DNA from: Bacteroidales bacterium
GTDB taxonomy: Bacteria; Bacteroidota; Bacteroidia; Bacteroidales; Marinilabiliaceae
Direction of reading: 5' to 3'
NCBI GenBank assembly: GCA_015061285.1
Contig: SUWW01000015.1
Location: forward strand, 48,275 to 105,195
DNA: 56,921 nucleotides
Part shown: piece by piece, positions 30,400 to 46,363 of the stretch
Layout of the letters: each line of letters opens with the position of its first letter
How positions within the stretch are numbered: the first letter of the stretch is position 1
The notes under the pieces: model-generated
Database searches by the model: none
Seen by the model: the letters and a program-made list of their open reading frames with translations, nothing else
Told to the model about the DNA's origin: nothing
Translations under genes and position numbers: made by a program

Positions 30400-30649
30400 A
30401 TTGATGCTGATAGAACACAGATTACGCAGATTTCCGCAGATTTGAAATCAGCCAAATCTGATTGGTGTATTTATGATTGATAGATTTACATCTACTATTT
30501 ATGAACGAAGGCTCGATCTTGCGAATTACTTCGTACCTCTGTAAATCCGTAAATAATTATATATCTGTGTCATCTGTGTTCTCTATGCGAAAACTCGTAA
30601 TTCGGAATTGCCGGATTTCAAATCTGGCAAAACACAAAAAATTACCGCT
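30400..30649. repeat. Repeat-rich intergenic stretch, left half
   Basis: No gene is seen. An inverted pair built on acacagatt...gcagat (about 30412-30432) and atctgtgtcatctgtgtt (about 30563-30583) spans the region, with actcgtaattcggaatt near 30595. These are the parts that also make up the MITE-like element at 25221-25346, here more widely spaced. A small hairpin (ccggatttcaaatctgg) lies near 30611-30627. Confidence 0.5.
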
Positions 30650-32492
<1,843 letters not shown>

Positions 32493-32522
32493 AATAAATA
32501 GTTAACACAAAATGTTATTGTT

Positions 32523-33533
32523 ATGAAGTCTTTATTAGTTATGTCGGCGCTTGCAACTGTGTTTATGATTGGTTGTGTGCCTACAGAGAAAAACGCAAAT
32601 AACACTTTCGTTTTCAATGGCAATCCATTGATTAAGAATAAGTTTACGGCCGATCCTGCGCCAATGGTCAGCAATGGCAGACTGTATCTCTACGTTGGTC
32701 ACGACGAATATTACGAAGGTCAGGACAGTGCCAACGGTGGCAAGGAGTTCAACATCACCGAATGGCTCTGCTACTCAACTTCGGACATGAAAACATGGAC
32801 CGATCATGGCTCGGTGCTTCGTCCTTCCGATTTCAAATGGGCAGACACCATTACGGCTGGCGTTGGCACGGCTTGGGCAGCGCAAGTTGTTGAGCGCGGT
32901 GGCAAATTCTACTATTACACCACAGTGCAAGGTCAAGCTCCATATTCGGGCTATGCCGTGGCTGTTGCCGTGAGCGACTCGCCTACAGGTCCGTTTGTCG
33001 ATGCCATTGGCAAACCGCTCATTTGCGACACTATGACAAGCAACGGCGCACGTGGCTGGTGGAACGACATCGACCCAACCGTCTTTATCGACAATGGTCA
33101 GGCTTGGCTATGCTGGGGCAACGGCACCTGCTTCATGGCAAAACTCAAGGATAACATGACCGAAATCGACGGCGAAATCCGTGTCATCAACGTGCCTCGC
33201 TACATCGAAGGTCCGTGGCTCACAAAGCGCGACACCACCTGCTACCTCATCTATGCTTCGATGGGCAACCGTCAGGAGGCTATCGACTACGCCACTGCTT
33301 CATCGTTCGATGGCGAATGGACTCCACAGGGACAGGTGACGGCCGAGGCTGAAAATAGCTTTACCATTCATCCGGGCGTGATTGAGTTCAACGGTCAGTG
33401 GTATCTCTTCTATCACAACGCCACACTCACAATCGACGGTCACAAAGGTGCTATCGGTCGTCGTTCGGTTTGTGTCGACAAGATGGAGTTCAATGCCGAT
33501 GGCACAATCAAATTCGTTGAGCAGACTAAATGA
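32523..33533 (+). CDS. GH43 glycosidase, lipoprotein
   Basis: The 336-residue protein is a single GH43 propeller with a lipoprotein signal (cysteine after MIG). The likely catalytic residues are D44 (FTADPAP), D184 (DIDPTVF) and E229 (IEGPW). It has no CBM. Its sequence (EWLCYSTSDMKTWTDHG) is related to the GH43 modules at 27928 and 40765, so it is probably an arabinofuranosidase or xylosidase on xylan side chains. It forms a two-gene block with the CE6 esterase, bounded on both sides by the same palindromic repeat family. Confidence 0.9.
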   Translation: MKSLLVMSALATVFMIGCVPTEKNANNTFVFNGNPLIKNKFTADPAPMVSNGRLYLYVGHDEYYEGQDSANGGKEFNITEWLCYSTSDMKTWTDHGSVLRPSDFKWADTITAGVGTAWAAQVVERGGKFYYYTTVQGQAPYSGYAVAVAVSDSPTGPFVDAIGKPLICDTMTSNGARGWWNDIDPTVFIDNGQAWLCWGNGTCFMAKLKDNMTEIDGEIRVINVPRYIEGPWLTKRDTTCYLIYASMGNRQEAIDYATASSFDGEWTPQGQVTAEAENSFTIHPGVIEFNGQWYLFYHNATLTIDGHKGAIGRRSVCVDKMEFNADGTIKFVEQTK

Positions 33534-33559
33534 ATATAATAATGGAGGAATCCAATAAT

Positions 33560-33676
33560 GTCATGTTGAGCGGAGCAAAACATCTCATTATAAATGCCTT
33601 TGAGATTCTTCACTTCGCTCAGAATGACAATTTTTAGAAGTAACATTTAGATTCTTCGCAATGCTCAGAATGACAA
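33560..33676. repeat. Three copies of the palindromic repeat, one overlapping the GH97 start
   Basis: A forward copy lies at 33560-33586 (diverged), a reverse copy at 33602-33629, and a second reverse copy at 33649-33676. The last runs into the start codon of the GH97 gene. The first two could form a hairpin with an A/T-rich loop. Confidence 0.75.
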
Positions 33677-35537
33677 TGAATATAAAATCTATAGTAATGA
33701 TTCTGAGCATCGTGGTGGTAGGGCTTCTTACTGCCCGATGCTCTTCTGATATTCCAGCCGTTGTCTCGCCCAATGGCATCGTCGGTTTTGTTGGCACCGA
33801 TAGTAGCGGCTATTTTGTTACTTACAAAGGACAAAATGTGTTGGAAATAACCAATTTAGGTTTTGCTGATGATGATCAATTGGCTGATTTCAAACTTGTT
33901 GGTTCTGTTCACGATGAATACGATATGCTCGCGGGCAAAAAGACGCATTGCGTAAATATGGCCAACGAGTTCGCTGCCAATCTGGACGAAAACGTACAGC
34001 TCATCCTGCGCGTCTATAACAACGGCATTGCATTCCGTTACCGTCTGCACGGAATGGACGGTGCGGAAATCCCTGCCGAAAAGACCACCTACAAAATTCC
34101 CGAAGGCGTCAAGCGTTGGATGCAGCAGTGGTGCGAGTCTTACGAGGGATTTTTCCCGTTGTCAACTACCGCCAAGCAACAGCCTGTGCCGAGCTATTCG
34201 GGCATCAAAAAGTCTGCCGACGGTTACAACTGCCGTTGGGGCTACCCGGCGTTGATAGAGCCGGTGAAGGATGTTTTTGTATTGTTGAGCGAGGCTGATG
34301 TCGCTTCAAACAACAGTGCGTCAAGTCTTTGGAACGACAAAAATTTGGAGACTTACGAGGTGCGTCCCGACAAAAACGAAACCAAAATCAACGGCGACTA
34401 CTTCACGCCGTGGCGCGTTGCAATCATTGGGCAACTCGCTGACATTGTGGAAAGTACGTTGATAACAGACCTCGCCGCTCCCTCCAAATTAACCGATGTT
34501 TCGTGGATACAGCCGGGCGTGGTTTCGTGGATTTATTGGGCTTACAATCACGGCTCCAACGATTACGAAATCATCAAGAAATACGTTGATTTGGCTGTTG
34601 CTCTGAAACTTCCATACGTGCTCATCGACGCCGAATGGGACACGATGAAGGACGGCAAGACCATCGAAGACGCTGTTAAATATGCAGTTGACAACAAAAT
34701 CAAACCCCTGATTTGGTACAATTCGTCTGTGGGTTGGGTGGACGGTGCGCCCACGCCAAAATACCGTCTCAACAAGCCCGAAGACCGCGAAAAAGAATTT
34801 GCTTGGCTTGAAAAGATTGGCGTTGTGGGCGTTAAAATCGACTTTTTCTCCGGCGACAATCAGATGAATATGTCTTATTGCATCGACCTTTTGGAAGCCG
34901 CTGCTAAGCATCATCTTACTGTCAACTTCCACGGCGCAACTATCCCTCGCGGATGGCAGCGCACTTACCCCAATCTCCTTAGTACTGAGGGAGTTTACGG
35001 CGCGGAGTGGTACAACAATGTGCCGACATTCACCGACAAGGCGGCTTGTCATAATGCAACGTTGCCTTTTACTCGCAATGTCATAGGCCCGATGGACTAC
35101 ACTCCGTGCGCTTTTTCGGATTCGCAGCATCCTCATATTACTACCAACCCTCACGAACTTGCTCTTACAGTGTTGTTTGAATCAGGTTTGCAGCACATTG
35201 CCGACCGTCCCGAAAGCCTTTTGGCACAGCCGCAAGAGGTCAAAGATTTCTTCTCCGAACTTCCCGCCGCTTGGGACGAAACCAAATTTGTCTGCGGCTA
35301 TCCCGGTGAATATGTTGTACTTGCACGTCGCAAGGGCACCACTTGGTACATTGCCGGCATCAATGGCACCAACGAAGTCAAATCAATTAATGTCAACCTT
35401 GATTTTATTGGTCAATCATCTGACATTCAGGCGTTTTTTGATGACGATGAAAATGGTTGGAAAATAGAACATCTTGAGAAGTTGCCCCAAAACATCGCCT
35501 GCATGGCCCGAGGAGGATTTCTAATTGTAATAAAATA

Positions 35538-35538
<1 letters not shown>
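33676..35538 (+). CDS. GH97 alpha-glycosidase (retaining type, probable alpha-galactosidase), lipoprotein
   Basis: The start at 33676 is used because it gives a lipoprotein signal (cysteine after LTAR). An earlier ATG at 33661 lies inside a repeat. The 620-residue protein has the N-terminal beta domain of GH97 (about 30-265), then the barrel (about 275-530) and a C-terminal sheet. D389 in GVKIDFFSGD is at the position expected for the nucleophile of retaining GH97 members such as alpha-galactosidases; inverting alpha-glucosidases lack it. The block FHGATIPRGW follows. Galactose in terminal positions occurs in cereal glucuronoarabinoxylan, which fits this PUL. The stop codon overlaps the next start by one base, so translation is probably coupled. 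Retaining chemistry is inferred from the one residue. Confidence 0.88.
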
Positions 35539-40647
<5,109 letters not shown>

Positions 40648-40653
40648 TTATTG

Positions 40654-40738
40654 TGTAGAGACGTGGCGCGCCACGTCTCTACAAAGAAACGACATTGAAC
40701 ATGATTTGTAGTAGAGACGTGCAATGGCGCGTCTCTAC
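40654..40738. repeat. Two 'gtagagacg' palindromes (30-bp perfect, 28-bp imperfect)
   Basis: 40654-40683 is a perfect 30-bp palindrome centred on ggcgcgcc. 40711-40738 is a related copy with 9-bp arms (gtagagacg and cgtctctac) and a 10-nt centre. They lie in the 117-bp gap between the CE6-GH97 and GH43-CBM6 genes. They may end or stabilise transcripts, or simply be dispersed palindromic repeats. Confidence 0.85.
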
Positions 40739-40764
40739 ATTCCAAACAAAAAATCAATTCCAAA

Positions 40765-42270
40765 ATGAATAAACTTTTTCTAACGGCATCGGCTATGTTG
40801 GTTGTGTTGCCACTTGCATCACAGGTGAAAGAGCCTTGTCTCGACCATCATAAGGTCAATATGCCTCTCTTCCAAACCAAGTACACAGCCGATCCATCTC
40901 CGCTGAAAGTAGGTGATACGCTTTTTCTTTACACATCGCACGATGCATCGCCCGAAGATATTCCTGATGAAAACGAGAAAAGTTCTGCTGGATTTTTTAT
41001 GTACGACTGGCTCTTGTGGTCGACTACCGACATGGTCAACTGGACAGAACACGGTGCTGTGGCGTCGCTCAAAGAGTTCAGCTGGCGCAGTCGAGAAAAT
41101 GGTGCGTGGGCTATTCAGACCATTGAGCGCAACGGCAAATTCTACCTCTATGCACCTCTGCACGGACATGGCATTGGCGTTTTGGTGGCCGACTCACCCT
41201 ACGGACCATTCAAAGACCCACTTGGCAAGCCACTCGTTTGGCAACGTGAGCATTGGGAAGACATCGACCCCACGGTCTTCATCGACGACGACGGACAAGC
41301 CTATATGTATTGGGGCAATCCGTACACCTATTGCATCAAGCTCAACGAAGATATGATTTCGACCGAGGGCGACATCTACGTGCTCAATCCGCAAGACGGC
41401 GTAATGCGCCCAGTGAAAGATGAAGGCTCGAAAATCAACCTTCGCATACCCGAAGAGCAGAAAAGCAATTGGGCTGTAAAGCACTATCAAGAAGGTCCGT
41501 GGTTCTACAAACGCAATGGACATTACTACATGGGCTATGCAACAACCTGCTGTCCCGAAGGCTTGGGCTATGCCATGAGCAATTCGCCTATGGGACCATG
41601 GAAATATCAGAATTATCTGATGGCACCCACCAACCGCGACCGTGGCAACCATCCAGGAATTGTTGACTACAAAGGCCATTCGTATCTCTTCGGACAGAAT
41701 TATGACCTTATGCATCTCGACACATACGAGCATCACGAGCGCCGTAGCGTTTCGGCTGTAGAATTTACCTACAATGCCGACGGAACAATTTCCGAATCGC
41801 CCTATTGGCTCGACCATAAGCCGATGACGCAGCTCCAATGGCTAAATCCCTACAAGCGCACTGAAGCCGAGACAATGGCTTGGGGCTACGGACTGAAAAC
41901 GGCTAAGATGGGTATCAAAAACACGGGTGTAATTAGCGAAATGCCTTATTCTACTGGCCGATGCAATATGTATGTTTATGACATCAACAACGGTGAATAC
42001 ATACGCCTACGCGGTGTCGATTTTGGCAAAGGCGCTAAGAGTTTCCTCATTGCAGCCGCAGCCACAGGAAGCGCCGAGGTAACGCTCCGCATCGACTCGC
42101 CAGAGGGCAACGTCATTGGTTCGCTAAAGATTACGCCAACAACTTCGCTTGACGCTTATCGCACCTTCAGCGCCAAAGTGAAAGGCGCCCAAGGCGTGCA
42201 CGACCTCTATTTCTGCTTCGATGCTGTCGATGGTGAAGTTCACCTCGATTGTTGGCAGTTCGAAAAATAG
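40765..42270 (+). CDS. GH43-CBM6 glycosidase
   Basis: The 501-residue secreted protein has a GH43 propeller (about 35-340) with D43 (YTADPSP), D168 (DIDPTVF) and E243 (EGPW). A CBM6-like sandwich follows (about 365-500, with RTEAETMAWGYGLKT and a HLDCWQFEK end). It is similar in both modules to the first half of the GH43-CE1 protein at 27928 but stops before the esterase. It is likely an arabinofuranosidase on arabinoxylan. It is the last gene of the PUL, followed by a bidirectional terminator. Confidence 0.9.
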   Translation: MNKLFLTASAMLVVLPLASQVKEPCLDHHKVNMPLFQTKYTADPSPLKVGDTLFLYTSHDASPEDIPDENEKSSAGFFMYDWLLWSTTDMVNWTEHGAVASLKEFSWRSRENGAWAIQTIERNGKFYLYAPLHGHGIGVLVADSPYGPFKDPLGKPLVWQREHWEDIDPTVFIDDDGQAYMYWGNPYTYCIKLNEDMISTEGDIYVLNPQDGVMRPVKDEGSKINLRIPEEQKSNWAVKHYQEGPWFYKRNGHYYMGYATTCCPEGLGYAMSNSPMGPWKYQNYLMAPTNRDRGNHPGIVDYKGHSYLFGQNYDLMHLDTYEHHERRSVSAVEFTYNADGTISESPYWLDHKPMTQLQWLNPYKRTEAETMAWGYGLKTAKMGIKNTGVISEMPYSTGRCNMYVYDINNGEYIRLRGVDFGKGAKSFLIAAAATGSAEVTLRIDSPEGNVIGSLKITPTTSLDAYRTFSAKVKGAQGVHDLYFCFDAVDGEVHLDCWQFEK

Positions 42271-42340
42271 TTCATAATTAGAAGTTATGCATGTTTGCGA
42301 AATAAAGCAAATTGCAATGGCTTTAAGCCTATAAAAAACT

Positions 42341-42372
42341 AAAGGAGGCAGATTTAGTAATCTGTCTCCTTT
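42341..42372. terminator. Bidirectional terminator between the PUL and the ABC gene
   Basis: A 14-bp stem (42341-42354 with 42359-42372, one G-U pair) has a tetraloop (tagt). An A-rich run (42332-42337) precedes it and gives a U-tract for the minus-strand transcript. A ggtttt tract follows on the plus side. It lies between two convergent genes. Confidence 0.8.
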
Positions 42373-42395
42373 GGTTTTATGGTTTAACATCGGTG

Positions 42396-43832
42396 TTAAT
42401 TGCCGAGGTGTTTCTCTTGGGTGACGCAATGCGGGATTTCCTCTGCGTAGTGCGAAACGAAAATCAGCGTCACGTCAGCAGCTTTGCAGTATTGTTGGAT
42501 GATGTTTTCTACTACATGTTTTTTACCAACGTCTACGCCGTGCATTGGCTCGTCGAGTATCACAAGTTGAGGCTGTTTCACAAACACGCGAGCAAGTAGC
42601 ACAATGCGTTGTTCGCCATACGAAATCTTCAAGAAACTGCGGTCAGCTAAGTATTCGCAATGGAATGCTCTGAGCCAAAGTCGAGCTATTTCGAGTTGTT
42701 CGCGTTGTGGTACATGGTTGAGTCCAATGGTGTCGAAGAAACCTGAGGCGGCCACGCTTAGGCAATCTATGTCGTCGCGGTAATATGTATGTAGGTCGGG
42801 CGAAATGTAGCCAATGCGATGCTTAATATCCCAAATGCTCTCTCCCGAACCACGTTTGTTGTCAAACAGCGTGATGTCGTTAGCGTAGCTTTGAGGGTTG
42901 TCTCCGCAGATCAGACTTAGCAAAGTCGATTTTCCAGAACCATTGGGTCCTAACAAAGCCCATTTCTCGCCTCGTTTAACAGTCCAATTGACGTTTTTCA
43001 ATATTGTGTGTCCGAAATAGCTTACGTTTACATTGTTGAGTTTCACAACAGTTTCGTAGTTATCGCTATCTGCGCTGCTGAGTGGTTGGGGTAGTGCTTC
43101 TTCTTGGTTTGCATCCAAGTCCGGAAACACCATCTCTGCCAGTTTGTTGTTGTTTATGAACGCGTCTTGTTCATACATACCCAACACATTCATATCCTTG
43201 GTGGCAATTATGGTCTCTATCCACGTTGGTATTTCGCGGTGGTCGGCCAAAACCAAGATTATTTGAATGTCGGAATCTTTAGCAAGCGAGTGCAACAATT
43301 CATCGACCTTCTCGCGCGAGTCGGCATCCAATCCTATGTAAGGGTTGTCGATGATGAGTAATCGCGGATTTTGCAACAAGAACTTAATCAACTGCAGTTT
43401 GCGAAGTTCGCCACTCGAGAGGTTTATTATTCTCTTGTCTATAATCTCTCTCAAGCCAAAGTTGGCATACTTGCAATTTTCAACTTCGTTAGGTTGCATC
43501 TTTAGGAAGTCGCTAACGAGTTGCGATTCGTCGGTCTCTGTCGTGTTCCAGCGTTGTTGATAGTAGCTAACGCTGTTCGATGTCATATCGTAAATATTTT
43601 TGAACGATACGTATGCAATTTTCATTCTTGGCATACGTAATCCATTGATACTTACGAATGCATGCCCCGAACGTAGTGGCACTTCCCCCAACATAATGTC
43701 AACAAGAGTTGACTTTCCCGAACCATTGGCTCCAACAATAGCCACCGATTCGCCTTCTGCAATCTTTATGTTGATTGGGCGTCGGAACTGACGTTCCTGA
43801 TATATAGGCACAGCATCGCGTACAACTATCAT
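42396..43832 (-). CDS. Soluble twin ABC ATPase (ModF-like)
   Basis: The 478-residue protein contains two ABC ATPase domains and no membrane segment. Domain 1 has Walker A GANGSGKST at about 34, signature LSSGELRKLQL and Walker B LLIIDNPYIG. Domain 2 has Walker A GPNGSGKST near 295, signature ISYGEQRIVLL and Walker B LVILDEPMHG. This matches the ModF/PhrA-like group, sometimes annotated as molybdate-related or photorepair proteins, whose real function is unclear. No molybdate permease is nearby. Both ATPase sites look intact. It is next to fabI with a 64-nt gap and may have its own promoter. Confidence 0.85.
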   Translation of the reverse strand: MIVVRDAVPIYQERQFRRPINIKIAEGESVAIVGANGSGKSTLVDIMLGEVPLRSGHAFVSINGLRMPRMKIAYVSFKNIYDMTSNSVSYYQQRWNTTETDESQLVSDFLKMQPNEVENCKYANFGLREIIDKRIINLSSGELRKLQLIKFLLQNPRLLIIDNPYIGLDADSREKVDELLHSLAKDSDIQIILVLADHREIPTWIETIIATKDMNVLGMYEQDAFINNNKLAEMVFPDLDANQEEALPQPLSSADSDNYETVVKLNNVNVSYFGHTILKNVNWTVKRGEKWALLGPNGSGKSTLLSLICGDNPQSYANDITLFDNKRGSGESIWDIKHRIGYISPDLHTYYRDDIDCLSVAASGFFDTIGLNHVPQREQLEIARLWLRAFHCEYLADRSFLKISYGEQRIVLLARVFVKQPQLVILDEPMHGVDVGKKHVVENIIQQYCKAADVTLIFVSHYAEEIPHCVTQEKHLGN

Positions 43833-43896
43833 ACGAAATCGTCTTTACACAACTTTGCTAAGTTACCTATTTCGGTTAAATATTGAAAACAAAAAT

Positions 43897-44730
43897 TTAT
43901 TTTGATTCGTTTTCGAAGCTCTTATTGTATTGAGTCATAGCTCTTTCGCTCATACCTACGCTTGAGAAACCACCATCGTGGAAGATGTTTTGCATGGTTA
44001 TCTTCTTCGTGAGGTCGGAGAACATTGTGATGCAGAAATTAGCACAATCTTCTGCTGTTGCGTTGCCAAGAGGCGACATGCGGTCGGAGAAGTCCATCAA
44101 GCCATCGAATCCTGCGATGCCCGAACCTGCTGTGGTTGCGGTAGGCGATTGCGATATGGTGTTTACGCGTACGTGACGTTCGCTACCAAAAATATAACCG
44201 AAGCTACGACCGATAGATTCGAGAAGAGCTTTGGCATCGGCCATATCGTTGTAGCCAAAAAGCGTGCGCTGCGATGCTATGTAGGTGAGCGCTACAATCG
44301 AACCCCATTCGTTTATTGCGTCCATCTGATATGCTGTCTGAAGCATTTTGTGGAACGATATTGATGAGATGTCGAGTGTCTTGTTCAAAAAGTCGTAGTC
44401 GAGGTCGTTGTATGTACGCTTTTTTCTTACGTTGAGCGACATACCTATTGAGTGAAGAACGAAGTCTACTTTGCCACCGAAGATTTCCATCGATTGACGG
44501 AAAACCTCTTTTAGGTCGTCTACATTTGTGGCATCAGCTGCAATAAGTGGTGCGTTGAGGCGTGCGCTAAGCTCTTTTATCTCGCCCATACGGCAAGCTA
44601 CTGCAGTGTTCGATAATGTTATTTGGGCGCCTTGCTCAACGGCTTTTTCTGCAACTTTCCATGCTATTGAGCGGTCGTTGAGTGCTCCGAATATAATACC
44701 CTTTTTGCCTTCAAGTAGATTTTTTACCAT
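43897..44730 (-). CDS. fabI: Enoyl-[acyl-carrier-protein] reductase (NADH) FabI
   Basis: The 277-residue protein is an SDR-fold enzyme of fatty acid synthesis that reduces enoyl-ACP in the last step of each elongation cycle. It has the FabI nucleotide-binding start (KKGIIFGALNDRSIAWKVA), the HSIGMS block near 93 and a catalytic Tyr/Lys in YNDMADAK near 156. Length and motifs are those of Bacteroidota FabI, which sometimes extends at the C-terminus as here. A 7-bp inverted repeat lies upstream at 44777-44800. Confidence 0.95.
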   Translation of the reverse strand: MVKNLLEGKKGIIFGALNDRSIAWKVAEKAVEQGAQITLSNTAVACRMGEIKELSARLNAPLIAADATNVDDLKEVFRQSMEIFGGKVDFVLHSIGMSLNVRKKRTYNDLDYDFLNKTLDISSISFHKMLQTAYQMDAINEWGSIVALTYIASQRTLFGYNDMADAKALLESIGRSFGYIFGSERHVRVNTISQSPTATTAGSGIAGFDGLMDFSDRMSPLGNATAEDCANFCITMFSDLTKKITMQNIFHDGGFSSVGMSERAMTQYNKSFENESK

Positions 44731-44776
44731 TGTTATCGTATTGTTTTTCAGTTAAAATTGGGCGCAAAAATACGTA

Positions 44777-44800
44777 TTAACACTCTGATAGAGGTGTTAA
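44777..44800. promoter_or_regulatory. 7-bp inverted repeat upstream of fabI
   Basis: ttaacac (44777-44783) and gtgttaa (44794-44800) are perfect inverted copies with a 10-bp spacer, about 47 bp upstream of the fabI start. They could be a repressor site. No regulator gene is adjacent. Confidence 0.35.
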
Positions 44801-44878
44801 ATATAGTTGAAAGATGTGAGTATATATATAGTGATATGGCTATGCTTGGGGCATTAAGTAGCTCAATGGTTATAATGT

Positions 44879-44920
44879 AAAAACTCGACATCGCATGCGT
44901 TATTGCTATGCGACATCGAG
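44879..44920 (-). terminator. Rho-independent terminator of the GlsB/YeaQ gene
   Basis: Read on the minus strand, a 13-bp stem (44908-44920 with 44884-44896, two G-U pairs) and an 11-nt loop are followed by five U (44879-44883). The stem is fully paired only in the minus-strand RNA, which sets the direction. Confidence 0.85.
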
Positions 44921-44947
44921 CTATAAAGTACTGATAAAGGCTATTGT

Positions 44948-45193
44948 TTATTTGCGGATAAGCGAGATAATCCACAATAGAATTATCGAACCTATTACTG
45001 CAAATAGAATTGTGTCGAGCAATCCTCCAAATAGTGTGACGTGCAATACGTCAACCATTAGCCAACCTCCGATGAATGAACCAACGAGGCCGATGATGAG
45101 ATTCAAAAGCAGTCCGCTGCCCGAACCCTTGAAAATTAAACTTCCGAGATAACCAGCAACAATGCCGATAACAATTGTTAGAATAAGTCCCAT
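44948..45193 (-). CDS. GlsB/YeaQ/YmgE family small membrane protein
   Basis: The 81-residue protein has three hydrophobic helices and the glycine-rich motifs of the transglycosylase-associated family (IVAGYLGSLIFKGSGSG, IIGLVGSFIGGW). These are inner-membrane proteins linked to stress response, with unknown mechanism. It stands alone between a terminator and the divergent era gene. Confidence 0.85.
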   Translation of the reverse strand: MGLILTIVIGIVAGYLGSLIFKGSGSGLLLNLIIGLVGSFIGGWLMVDVLHVTLFGGLLDTILFAVIGSIILLWIISLIRK

Positions 45194-45460
45194 AATATTT
45201 ATGTATTAATTTGGTTGTTGTTTTTCTAAGGCGGCATCTAAGTTATAATTTTTTTGTAACAATTGTTAACATGGTGCACATATTTCGCAGATTAGAATAT
45301 TTATGTAGGACTTTATCTGTTGCGTAGTCTGCATTCTCGTGTGCAATGAGTCGAAATGTCAACACCCCAATACATAATTTTCAATTTTCAACTTCCAATT
45401 CTCAATTTTCAATTTAGTAAATGCTTTTACCTTTGCGCTCTAATAATTCTTTTTCAACTC
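45194..45460. other. Divergent promoter region of the GlsB/YeaQ gene and era
   Basis: A 12-bp palindrome (taacaattgtta, 45257-45268) lies about 65 bp upstream of the GlsB/YeaQ start. Nearer era, at about 45377-45415, there is a run of repeated tcaattttcaa/ccaattctcaa units of the kind common in Bacteroidota leaders. No gene is present. Confidence 0.45.
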
Positions 45461-46357
45461 ATGTTCAAAGCTGGATTTGTAAATATAGTCGGCAATCCCA
45501 ACGTTGGTAAATCAACATTGTCCAACAAACTTGTTGGTGAGCGATTGTCAATAATTACGTCTAAAGCACAAACAACGCGTCATCGCATTATGGGCATTGT
45601 GAATGGCGACGACTACCAAATCGTCTTTTCCGATACGCCAGGAGTGCTGAAACCTAATTATCGTCTGCAAGAGACAATGCTTGGCTACTCCAAAAGCGCG
45701 CTTGCCGATGCCGATGTGCTTGTCTACGTCACCGACACTGTAGAGACGCCAGACAAGTACGACGATTTCTTGAAGCAAGTTGAAAAGCTCACTATACCAA
45801 TCATACTCATAATAAATAAAATAGATCTTATAGATCAACCGCGACTCGAAGAGTTGGTCGACTATTGGCACGAACAACTGCCCGATGCCGAGATTATTCC
45901 TGTGTCGGCCTTGCACAAATTCAATACCGAAGGCATTATTAAGCACATTGTGGAACTTTTGCCCGAGGCTGAGCCTTACTACGACCGCGATGCACTTACC
46001 GACAAGAGTGAACGTTTCTTTGTTAGTGAAATTATTCGCGAGAAAATATTGCTCTACTATAAAAAGGAGATTCCGTATTCAGTAGAGGTCGAAATAGAAG
46101 AGTTTCACGAACTTGATGAGCGTGTAGATATTCGTGCTGTGATTCACGTAGCTCGCGATTCGCAAAAAGGCATCATCATTGGTCATCAAGGTGTGGCGCT
46201 TAAGAAGCTCGGTACTCTTGCTCGTCGTGACATTGAAAAATTTCTTGATAAGAAGGTGTATTTGCAGATTTTTGTGAAAGTTACCAAAGATTGGCGCGAT
46301 AAAGATAAGATACTCAAACAGTTCGGCTACAACGTCGATAACGCTTCGGAGGCTTAG
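45461..46357 (+). CDS. era: GTPase Era
   Basis: The start at 45461 is chosen because the protein then begins MFKAGFVNIVGNPN like other Era proteins; an upstream ATG at 45356 adds 35 residues read from repeat DNA. The 298-residue protein has G1 GNPNVGKST, G3 DTPG, G4 NKID and a C-terminal KH domain (HVARDSQKGIIIGHQG). Era binds the 3' end of 16S rRNA during small-subunit assembly. rsmA follows after 6 nt, a fitting pair since both act late in 30S maturation. Confidence 0.96.
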   Translation: MFKAGFVNIVGNPNVGKSTLSNKLVGERLSIITSKAQTTRHRIMGIVNGDDYQIVFSDTPGVLKPNYRLQETMLGYSKSALADADVLVYVTDTVETPDKYDDFLKQVEKLTIPIILIINKIDLIDQPRLEELVDYWHEQLPDAEIIPVSALHKFNTEGIIKHIVELLPEAEPYYDRDALTDKSERFFVSEIIREKILLYYKKEIPYSVEVEIEEFHELDERVDIRAVIHVARDSQKGIIIGHQGVALKKLGTLARRDIEKFLDKKVYLQIFVKVTKDWRDKDKILKQFGYNVDNASEA

Positions 46358-46363
46358 AAGGAT

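Noticed and set aside
42396-43832. Molybdate transporter ATPase
   Set aside because: The protein has two ABC domains but no permease or binding-protein gene nearby, so only 'ModF-like' is stated, without a transport role.
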